Shown here: positions 7,279 to 13,002 of the stretch, in pieces
Layout of the letters: every line of letters begins with the position of its first letter
Position numbering within the stretch: position 1 is the stretch's first letter
Origin: RGIG7213 sp045657205
GTDB taxonomy: Bacteria > Bacillota > Clostridia > Oscillospirales > CAG-272
Assembly: GCA_045657205.1 (NCBI GenBank)
Contig: JAZOSS010000022.1
Span: 1 to 13,002 of the forward strand
Direction: 5' to 3'
Length of the DNA: 13,002 nucleotides
Program-made: the position numbers and the translations under genes
Notes under the pieces: generated by a model
What the model was told of the DNA's origin: nothing
Database searches by the model: none
Seen by the model: only the letters and a program-made list of their open reading frames with translations

Positions 7279-7869
7279 TTAAAGCACTTTTCCAATGTGC
7301 GCGCATATTTCATCAATTCCTTCTCCCGTCAAAGAGGAAAAGGGGATTATCGGTATTCCTTTCGGGATAAGATGATGCTCGCAGAGGGATTGCAGGGCTT
7401 CCGTTCTTTTCGTTTTGTTAAGCTTGTCGGCTTTCGTTGCAACGACGGCAAACGGCATACGGCTTGAAACAAGCCAGTCAAGCATCATTTCGTCATCTTT
7501 CGTCGGACCTACCTTGAGGTCGATAAGCTGCAGAACGAGTTTTATATCCTTCGAGCTTGAAAGATACCCGTCAACAAGCCCCGACCAGACAGCCTGATCC
7601 TTTGCACTTCTTGCGGCATATCCGTAGCCGGGAAGGTCTGCAAGAAACAAGCGTCCGTCTATGTTGTAAAAGTTTACGGTTATCGTTTTGCCGGGAGTTC
7701 CGCTCACTCGAGCCAGTGATTTTCGTCTGGTGATACAGTTCAAAAGGGAACTTTTTCCGACGTTTGATCTGCCCGAAAAAGCAACCTGCGGAATACCGCC
7801 TGCAGGAACCTGGTCGAGTCTTCCTACAGATATTTCAAGCTTGATATTGTTCAAATTCAATCTTTTCAT
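7279..7869 (-). CDS. ysxC: Ribosome biogenesis GTP-binding protein YsxC/EngB
   Basis: 196 residues, normal for the family. It is a single-domain TRAFAC GTPase needed for late assembly of the 50S subunit. All GTPase motifs are seen: G1 GRSNVGKSS (33-41), G2 TPGKT (58-62), G3 DLPG (78-81) within the family signature DLPGYGYA, G4 TKAD (145-148), and G5 SSLTGEG (178-184). The segment GGIPQVAFSGRSNVGKS is diagnostic for EngB over other small GTPases. Its ATG shares one base with the lon stop codon (TAATG, 7871-7867). The lon-ysxC order is the same as in Bacillus subtilis (lonA-ysxC), which supports both calls and suggests co-expression. Confidence 0.96.
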   Translation of the reverse strand: MKRLNLNNIKLEISVGRLDQVPAGGIPQVAFSGRSNVGKSSLLNCITRRKSLARVSGTPGKTITVNFYNIDGRLFLADLPGYGYAARSAKDQAVWSGLVDGYLSSSKDIKLVLQLIDLKVGPTKDDEMMLDWLVSSRMPFAVVATKADKLNKTKRTEALQSLCEHHLIPKGIPIIPFSSLTGEGIDEICAHIGKVL

Positions 7870-10298
7870 TATCTCACCGTAACAGAAGTCTTTTTACTTC
7901 TTTTTTCTTTTGTTGCATCAATGCTGCCGACAAAGCCGTAATTTTCTTTTTCTATACCGCCGTCGTGATATGCAAGAGCGTTTTTCAAAACGTCATCTGC
8001 TGTAAAGCATTTTATAAATTCGATATTTTCTCTTACCTCGGGATCAATGGTTTTGAGATCGTCGGCATTGTCAAACGGTATAAGCACCGTTTTAACACCT
8101 GCGGAATATGCCGCGGCAGTCTTTTCTTTAAGTCCGCCTATAGGAAGAACGCGTCCGCGGAGTGTTATCTCTCCCGTCATTGCAACGTCACGTCTTACGG
8201 GGATTCCCGAAAGCTCGCTTGCAAGAGCCGTCATTATCGTAACACCCGCAGAAGGACCGTCCTTAGGTACTGCGCCTTCGGGGACGTGTATGTGTATATC
8301 TCTGTTTTTGTAAAAATCGGGATCTATGCCGAGAGATTTTGCATTACAACGTATGTAGGTAATCGCCGCCTTTGCGGATTCCTTCATAACGTCACCGAGA
8401 GAGCCCGTAAGCTCAAGCTTGCCGCTTCCTTCGGGGGCAGAAACCTCTATTTTGAGTATATCGCCGCCTACCTGCGTATATGCAAGACCGTTTACGACAC
8501 CTACTTCATCATATTGAGAGATCGTTTCCTTTTTCATCTTATGCTCAAACGGCAGATAAGAATCAAGGTTTGATACGGTTATGTTGACAAAATCGGCTTC
8601 GTGACTTGCAATAAGCTTTGCCGCTTTTCTCATAAGCGATTCAAGCACACGTTCAAGGTTACGCACGCCCGCTTCGTGAGTGTAGCTGTCTATGAGCGAA
8701 TAAAGCGCTTCGTTTGATATCTTGAATGATAAATACTGAAGATTATAACGCTTTCTCAATTTCGGCAAAAGATGACGGCGTGCTATTTCGTACTTTTCTT
8801 TTCTTGTGTACGCATCAAGGCTTATTATTTCCATTCTGTCAATAAGCGGACGGGGAACCGTGTCCAGTGAGTTCGCTGTACAGATGAATACGCAGTGCGA
8901 AAGATCGACGGGAAGCTCCACAAAATGATCTCTGAAAGACTTATTCTGTGCGCTGTCGAGCACTTCGAGCATTGCAGATGCAGGATCTCCGTTGACACCC
9001 TGAGCCATCTTGTCTATCTCGTCAAGGAGTATCAGCGGATTCATACATTCCGCACGTATCAAAGCATCAATAATTCTGCCGGGCATAGCACCGATATATG
9101 TTTTTCTGTGTCCTCTGATATCAGCTTCATCTTTTACACCGCCGAGGGAGGTGCGTACGAATTTTCTGTTCATCGCTTCGGCAAGTGAGGAAGCAATGGA
9201 CGTCTTACCGACACCGGGAGGGCCGAGAAGGCATATTATCTGATGGCGAAGCTCGGGATTTACCGCCTTTACGGCAATGTATTCGAGTATTCTCGCCTTT
9301 ACTTTTTCAAGTCCGTAATGATCTCTTTCAAGTATCTTTTCGGCTTTTGCTATATCGTGTTTATCCTGCGTGAATTTGTTCCACGGAATGTCGAGTACCG
9401 TGTCGAGATAATTTCTCAAAACGGAGCTTTCGGCAGAAGCGTAGGGGGATTTTGAAAGCTTTTTGATATCCTTCATAAGCTTTTGACGGGATTCTTCGTC
9501 AAGATTTAACTTTCCGACGGATTCCGTATATTCTCTTATTTCTTCGTCTTCATCTTCGCCAAGCTCTTCTTCGATGGCTTTCATTTGTTCTCTCAGATAA
9601 TAATCACGCTGATTTTTGTCCATCTGCTCCTTCACCTTTGAACGTATTTTCATTTCAAGGGTGAGGATCTCAAGCTCGTTGTTGAGTAAAACGAGCAGAG
9701 TGTGTGCACGCTTTTCGGGGTCAAATTCGCTCAAAACAGTCTGCTTGTCAGAAATACTGTGAAGAATATTAAGTGCTATAAAGTCGCAAAGAAGACCGAG
9801 GGGCTTTATCGTTTTAACGGCAAAGACGATCTCCTTTGAAATGTTCGGCATATAGCGGATAGTTTTCTCCATTACCGTTTGCAATTCACGTATAAGAGCA
9901 CCGTAATTTGCATCACCCGAAGGGGAAACGCTGTCCGATTCTTTAGCGGAAATATCAGCGGTTATATAAGATCTTTTTACGTAGCTTGTGCAAACCGCTC
10001 TGTACTGTCCTTCAAAGAGTACCCTTTGCGTTCCGTCGGGCGTTTTTATCGTTTGCTTTATTTTTGCCACGACGCCTATTTCATAAAGATCGTCACAGTT
10101 CGGCTTTTCCTCGGAAATATTTTTTTGCGTAACGAGGAAAACAAGACGTTCGGGCGTACGCGATGCAGCCTCTACGGCACGTCTGCAAAGATCTGTTGTC
10201 AGTTCAAAATTAACGGGTATCTCGGGAAAAGCCACGATACCTCTTAAAGGTACGCAGGGAAGCACGAGTCCGTCTGTCGGTTGTGTATGGTTTATCAT
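7869..10298 (-). CDS. lon: ATP-dependent endopeptidase La (Lon protease)
   Basis: 809 residues, the LonA type. Order: N-terminal substrate-recognition domain (LPCVPLRGIVAFPEIPVNF, 13-31), long coiled-coil linker (about 205-285, with RDYYLREQMKAIEEELGE), AAA+ module with Walker A GPPGVGKT (359-366) and Walker B LILLDEID (422-429), then the protease domain with nucleophile Ser683 in PKDGPSAGVT and Lys726 in GLKEKTAAA. The 43-residue Ser-Lys spacing equals that of E. coli Lon (S679/K722). It degrades misfolded and regulatory proteins in the cytoplasm. The C-terminal tail after about 778 is charged and ends basic (TKEKRSKKTS), longer than in E. coli Lon. AAAAAGGA precedes ATG 10298 by about 8 bases. 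It heads the twelve-gene run, with its own promoter upstream. Confidence 0.98.
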   Translation of the reverse strand: MINHTQPTDGLVLPCVPLRGIVAFPEIPVNFELTTDLCRRAVEAASRTPERLVFLVTQKNISEEKPNCDDLYEIGVVAKIKQTIKTPDGTQRVLFEGQYRAVCTSYVKRSYITADISAKESDSVSPSGDANYGALIRELQTVMEKTIRYMPNISKEIVFAVKTIKPLGLLCDFIALNILHSISDKQTVLSEFDPEKRAHTLLVLLNNELEILTLEMKIRSKVKEQMDKNQRDYYLREQMKAIEEELGEDEDEEIREYTESVGKLNLDEESRQKLMKDIKKLSKSPYASAESSVLRNYLDTVLDIPWNKFTQDKHDIAKAEKILERDHYGLEKVKARILEYIAVKAVNPELRHQIICLLGPPGVGKTSIASSLAEAMNRKFVRTSLGGVKDEADIRGHRKTYIGAMPGRIIDALIRAECMNPLILLDEIDKMAQGVNGDPASAMLEVLDSAQNKSFRDHFVELPVDLSHCVFICTANSLDTVPRPLIDRMEIISLDAYTRKEKYEIARRHLLPKLRKRYNLQYLSFKISNEALYSLIDSYTHEAGVRNLERVLESLMRKAAKLIASHEADFVNITVSNLDSYLPFEHKMKKETISQYDEVGVVNGLAYTQVGGDILKIEVSAPEGSGKLELTGSLGDVMKESAKAAITYIRCNAKSLGIDPDFYKNRDIHIHVPEGAVPKDGPSAGVTIMTALASELSGIPVRRDVAMTGEITLRGRVLPIGGLKEKTAAAYSAGVKTVLIPFDNADDLKTIDPEVRENIEFIKCFTADDVLKNALAYHDGGIEKENYGFVGSIDATKEKRSKKTSVTVR

Positions 10299-10347
10299 AA
10301 TTAAATCCTTTTTCTCAAATGCTGTGTAATGCTTATAATTAAATATT

Positions 10348-10376
10348 ATTATATAATGTATCTTTTGACTTGTAAA
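10348..10376 (-). promoter_or_regulatory. Sigma-A-type promoter of lon and the downstream run
   Basis: Minus-strand TTTACA (10376-10371), a 17-base spacer, and TATAAT (10353-10348): five of six and six of six matches to the housekeeping consensus at ideal spacing. Transcription would begin near 10341, giving a leader of about 42 bases before the lon ATG. The -35 starts 4 bases after the thiN stop codon. No terminator separates thiN from it, so read-through from thiN may add to lon expression. Confidence 0.8.
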
Positions 10377-10379
10377 TAA

Positions 10380-11006
10380 CTATTTATTAATTTTTTCAAC
10401 TATCACAAGAATAATTCCTTCCTTTACGGATATGCGTGCGTGCTTTCCTATAAATGCGTTGCTTACCCCCAAAGGAAACGAGCTTGAAAGGGTTGCATCT
10501 TCAATTTCATACTTCAACCCCTTTTCACATACACCGTAAGCGTTTTCGGAATATGCAAAAACGGATACGTAACCCCTCATATCTTTTTCAAAGGAAACTT
10601 CACCGTTTTTTATCATAAATACTTCTTGCTTTTTTGAAACAAGACGGCAGAAGCACCCGTGTTCAACGGCATACGCAAGGGCTTGAATATTTGCATACGT
10701 GTGGCTTATTCTCTCACCGCCCAAAGCACCGACAATGGTGAAGTTTTTATATCCTTTTTCAATCCCGTATTTGATACAAAGCATCGTGTCCGTATCATCC
10801 TTTACAGACGGATGCCGTATTGTTTCACACGGTGCTTCGATATATTCCATAGAATCAAAATCTCCTATAAGAACGTTCGGTGAATATCCTTTTTTTACAA
10901 GTGCTTCATAGCCACCGTCAGATGCTATAAGCATATCGCCCTCTTTTAATTCAAAATCATCGAAGTCTTCACCCGATGCACCTGCTATATAACAAATTCC
11001 GTTCAT
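10380..11006 (-). CDS. thiN: Thiamine pyrophosphokinase
   Basis: 208 residues from ATG 11006, the usual size. It transfers pyrophosphate from ATP to thiamine, giving the cofactor TPP. Motifs: ASDGGYEAL (28-36), IGDFDSM (47-53), the acidic DDTD (70-73), and GGERISHTYANIQAL (96-110), the position of the family's GGRxDHTxAN motif. Here the residue before His102 is Ser101 rather than the more usual Asp. The thiamine-binding C-terminal domain ends LGVSNAFIGKHARISVKEGIILVI (starting 179; conserved GxSNxF). I chose ATG 11006 because AAAGG precedes it by about 8 bases; a frame to 11063 exists but lacks a ribosome binding site. No other thiamine gene and no TPP riboswitch is seen nearby, so the role may be salvage. 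Often it sits near rsgA/rpe; here it precedes lon. Confidence 0.93.
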   Translation of the reverse strand: MNGICYIAGASGEDFDDFELKEGDMLIASDGGYEALVKKGYSPNVLIGDFDSMEYIEAPCETIRHPSVKDDTDTMLCIKYGIEKGYKNFTIVGALGGERISHTYANIQALAYAVEHGCFCRLVSKKQEVFMIKNGEVSFEKDMRGYVSVFAYSENAYGVCEKGLKYEIEDATLSSSFPLGVSNAFIGKHARISVKEGIILVIVEKINK

Positions 11007-11208
11007 AAAAATACCTTTCTTCTGTCGGGGTGTTACAACTGTGAAATATAAAAAATCCCCCATTCAATATTACAACTTAATTATTTATCCGATAAGAACA
11101 TTTGTTTAAATTTAATAAAACGGCATAAACCTTTTTTGCCGAGTAATAATATAAACGTAAAAGTGTATCAAAAAATATGCTTCACATATTACAGAAAAGG
11201 AGAAAATT
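11007..11208. other. Divergent intergenic region between thiN and the small plus-strand gene
   Basis: 202 AT-rich bases. For thiN, a weak sigma-A-like pair lies on the minus strand: TTATCG (11095-11090), 17 bases, TAATAT (11072-11067); about 3/6 and 4/6 matches. A hairpin CGGCA/TGCCG lies at 11121-11141, followed on the minus strand by TTTTATT, so it resembles a weak terminator pointing toward thiN. A 6-base inverted repeat AATATG/CATATT with a 5-base loop (11174-11190) sits just before the ribosome binding site of the plus-strand gene. I found no convincing promoter for the plus-strand gene. Confidence 0.45.
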
Positions 11209-11409
11209 ATGAAAGAAAAAAAGAAGATAGTGTACCCGGAAAGACTTCCGTTTGAAGACGATGACGAAATCGGATCTGTTGCATCCGCAAATGAATGCAC
11301 TGGACTTACCTCCTCAATTCCCATATACGAAAACGAGGCATCGTCATACCGCGATATTTACAATATCCCCGTAGAACCCAAAAAAAGAAAAAACGAAAAA
11401 GACAACTGA
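11209..11409 (+). CDS. Small uncharacterised protein (66 aa) with ASANECTGL motif
   Basis: A 66-residue gene on the opposite strand to everything else here. AAAGGAG precedes ATG 11209 by 7 bases, a strong initiation site, and the frame ends at a terminator hairpin, which together argue for a real gene. The protein has a basic start (MKEKKKIVYPERLP), an acidic patch (FEDDDEIGS, 15-23), a central ASANECTGLTSSIPIYENE (25-43), then SSYRDIYNIPV (45-55) and a basic tail (PKKRKNEK). No signal peptide, transmembrane helix or known domain is visible; it is probably disordered. From memory, small Clostridia proteins with a similar E/D-rich patch, CTGL motif and SYxDIY segment exist as hypothetical proteins, but I could not check this. 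Function unknown. Confidence 0.75.
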   Translation: MKEKKKIVYPERLPFEDDDEIGSVASANECTGLTSSIPIYENEASSYRDIYNIPVEPKKRKNEKDN

Positions 11410-11433
11410 ATTCACTTTTGGAAATTCGGTTAA

Positions 11434-11464
11434 AAAGGCGGCTCGTTCAATATGAGCCGCCTTT
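11434..11464. terminator. Bidirectional intrinsic terminator between convergent genes
   Basis: AAAGGCGGCTC (11434-11444) and GAGCCGCCTTT (11454-11464) form an 11-base perfect inverted repeat. Two more pairs (one G-U) can close the loop to 5 bases. On the minus strand the stem runs into TTTTT followed by AACC, a good intrinsic terminator for the nucleotidase gene ending 5 bases away. On the plus strand it is followed by TTTGAAATTATT, weaker but usable for the small gene ending at 11409. Confidence 0.88.
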
Positions 11465-11468
11465 GAAA

Positions 11469-13002
11469 TTATTCTATCGTTATACGTCCTTCTGTTGAAG
11501 AATATACGCTGTCGATCTTTCCGCCGAGAAACTCTGTAAGATAATTTATAAGCATTTCGTAGTCGGACATTCCTTCGTTTATAAGCAAATTGTTGTCGTT
11601 GAAGAAGGTGTGTCCGCCGCCACCCGATTTGAGCAGATAGTTGTGCGATGCAACGGTGTACGTTTTTTCGGGGTCTATCGGCTCGTAGCTTCCGTCAGGT
11701 GTGACTACCTGAACGTTTTTAACACGTCTTGCATCACCGAGTGATGTCATCATACCGTTGTTATCAAATTCAACGGTTGTGGCAATCGACGTGTCTATCG
11801 TGTATTTAAGGCCCGAAACGTGCAAAAACGAGCCGTTTTCACCGAATGCAACACCGTCCTTGACGTAATCTTTTTCGGTTGATACAGATGCGATTTCAAG
11901 CGTATCAAGTATCTCTTGTCCCGTTGCTTCTACCATGCACAGCGTGTTACCGAAAGGATGTACAGATATCATATCGGCATACGTTATATCGCCCTTTTCG
12001 ATCGTGGCACGCACCCCTCCGCCGTTTACAAGACCTATATCTGCACCCGCTACAGCTCTGTAAGCATCCGCGCAGAAATTGCCCAAAGGCATCTCACGCG
12101 AACGGATCATGCGTATGCCGTTTTCATCATTTATCGAAAGCGTTGTTTCACTCTTTCCGACAACGGTGTTAAGCTCTTCTTCAAAGGATTTCTTTATGTT
12201 GTTTACGAAAGTTTCCGTTTCGGTATCCTTTTCATTATAACCGCTTATAAGTCCTACCGTGATTTCACCGGATGACGATATGGTAAGTCTTCCGATGTTG
12301 TCAAGCTTCGTTCCCGTTGAAGAAAGAAATACCTTTTCACCGTTTTTGTTCGTTTCTATCTTGCAGGGAATTACATTGTGCTCGTGACCGTCAAGTACGG
12401 CATCAACGCCCGTCGTATTTTTGATAACGTCAACGGAGGAAAAAGGTGCATATGCCTCCGTATCACCGAGATGCGTCATAAGTACGACGTGATCTGCACC
12501 TTTATTTATACATTCGTCAACAGAGGACTGAATACAAGAGTAAAAAGCTTCCGCGCTGTCCGATGTGAATCCGTACACGTATTCACCGCTTTCCTGGAAA
12601 TACGTCGGCGTTGATGATGAAACGCTGTACGGTGTTGAAACACCGACAAAGCCGACGGAAGTGTCACCGTATTCGATTATTTTGTACGGTTTTACGTCGG
12701 AAAGCAGATTTTCCGAGTTTCCTTTGTATGTAATGTTGCATCCGAGATATTCAGCACCCGCTTGCTTTATGAGTGTGTTTAACTGCTTCATACCATAGTC
12801 AAATTCGTGGTTGCCGAGTATTGCAAGATCGTAACCGACCTTGTTCATTATGTCAATTACAAATTCACCGTCGGACACAGTTCCGACAAGGTCGCCTTGT
12901 ATCGCATCACCGCAATCGACCAACGTGGTGTATTCCGTAATGCTCTGACAGTATTTTTTGTAAGCGGCAAGACCTGCATAGCCTATGTTTTCGTCAATAC
13001 CG
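11469..13002 (-). CDS. Bifunctional metallophosphatase/5'-nucleotidase (5' end beyond window)
   Basis: The frame is open to the right edge, so the N-terminus (signal peptide and first DxH metal motif) is missing; 510 residues are visible. An apparent start at 12923 is an internal TTG (Leu), since upstream codons continue in family-like sequence (GIDENIGYAGLAAYKKY). Metallophosphatase motifs: LVDCGDAIQGD (27-37), LGNHEFDYG, MTHLGD and DGHEHN, which bind the two metals. The C-terminal 5'-nucleotidase domain (substrate binding) shows GLVNGGGVRA, HPFGNTL and KSGGGGHTFF. Members hydrolyse nucleotides, or UDP-sugars, outside the cell for phosphate or nucleoside scavenging. The protein stops right after the C-terminal domain (EGRITIE), with no LPXTG or repeat anchor, so it is either secreted or attached by its unseen N-terminus. 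It ends in a bidirectional terminator. Confidence 0.93.
   Translation of the reverse strand, partial: GIDENIGYAGLAAYKKYCQSITEYTTLVDCGDAIQGDLVGTVSDGEFVIDIMNKVGYDLAILGNHEFDYGMKQLNTLIKQAGAEYLGCNITYKGNSENLLSDVKPYKIIEYGDTSVGFVGVSTPYSVSSSTPTYFQESGEYVYGFTSDSAEAFYSCIQSSVDECINKGADHVVLMTHLGDTEAYAPFSSVDVIKNTTGVDAVLDGHEHNVIPCKIETNKNGEKVFLSSTGTKLDNIGRLTISSSGEITVGLISGYNEKDTETETFVNNIKKSFEEELNTVVGKSETTLSINDENGIRMIRSREMPLGNFCADAYRAVAGADIGLVNGGGVRATIEKGDITYADMISVHPFGNTLCMVEATGQEILDTLEIASVSTEKDYVKDGVAFGENGSFLHVSGLKYTIDTSIATTVEFDNNGMMTSLGDARRVKNVQVVTPDGSYEPIDPEKTYTVASHNYLLKSGGGGHTFFNDNNLLINEGMSDYEMLINYLTEFLGGKIDSVYSSTEGRITIE

Noticed and set aside
7265..7306. Longer lysA starts at 7276 and 7306
   Set aside because: ATG 7276 has no well-spaced ribosome binding site and its own bases form part of the GGAG site used for ATG 7264; 7306 lies inside ysxC.
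7965..8573. 202-aa plus-strand open frame opposite lon
   Set aside because: It lies entirely antisense to the lon protease domain, has no ribosome binding site or recognisable domain, and is explained by the codon bias of the real gene. The same applies to antisense frames at 8047-8313, 8895-9243 and 9879-10247.
10364..10370. AGTCAAA on the minus strand just after the lon -35, resembling a CtsR half-site
   Set aside because: The second half of the CtsR repeat (GGTCAAA after a 3-base spacer) is absent; the following bases read TACATTA. A single heptamer in AT-rich DNA is not evidence.
11165..11190. GTATCA-N14-CATATTAC on the plus strand as a sporulation promoter for the 66-aa gene
   Set aside because: The transcript would begin inside the ribosome binding site of the gene, and the -35 match is poor.
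11007..11208. TPP riboswitch sought upstream of thiN
   Set aside because: Neither the CTGAGA nor the ACCTGATCTGG-type conserved elements are present on the minus strand here.
1..13002. Mobile elements, CRISPR arrays, tRNA/rRNA genes, defence islands
   Set aside because: No direct-repeat arrays, transposase-like proteins, tRNA cloverleaf sequence or phage genes were seen; composition looks even through the window and the genes are housekeeping or sporulation families.

Overview
The window looks like chromosomal core DNA from a spore-forming, low-to-mid GC Gram-positive bacterium of the class Clostridia, probably an Oscillospirales/Ruminococcaceae-type gut organism. The evidence is a GerW/YtfJ sporulation protein, a DUF2953 protein, a sporulation-type D-Ala-D-Ala carboxypeptidase, ScpA/ScpB of the Firmicutes condensin, strong AGGAGG-type ribosome binding sites, and closely packed co-directional genes. 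The lineage is inferred from protein families and gene order; I could not run a search. I see no rRNA, tRNA, CRISPR array, insertion sequence or phage gene.

Layout, right to left in the direction of transcription of most genes. At the right edge a 5'-truncated minus-strand 5'-nucleotidase/metallophosphatase (11469 to beyond 13002) ends at a strong bidirectional terminator hairpin (11434-11464). It converges there with a small plus-strand gene (11209-11409, 66 aa, unknown function). A ~200-base divergent region separates that gene from thiN (thiamine pyrophosphokinase, minus strand, 10380-11006).

Next, a good sigma-A promoter (TTTACA-17-TATAAT) opens an uninterrupted run of twelve minus-strand genes: lon, ysxC/engB, lysA, a site-2-type M50 protease, scpA, scpB, a DUF2953 protein, ytfJ (GerW family), a D-Ala-D-Ala carboxypeptidase, an RsuA/RluB-family pseudouridine synthase, a small GNAT-like protein, and a membrane-anchored alpha/beta hydrolase cut by the left edge. 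Neighbours overlap by 1 or 4 bases (TAATG or ATGA), or are separated by 1-22 bases. The one wider gap is 59 bases before the carboxypeptidase gene, where I see a plausible sigma-E-like sporulation promoter. This points to one long operon with internal translational coupling and a possible stage-specific internal promoter.

Functionally the run joins protein quality control (Lon), ribosome assembly (YsxC, pseudouridine synthase), lysine/diaminopimelate metabolism (LysA), chromosome condensation (ScpAB), membrane proteolysis (M50), and spore or envelope maturation (DUF2953, YtfJ, carboxypeptidase). No new defence or mobile system is visible. The least-described items are the small acidic/basic protein at 11209-11409, the Cys-rich GNAT-like protein, and the lysine-rich DUF2953 protein beside ytfJ.
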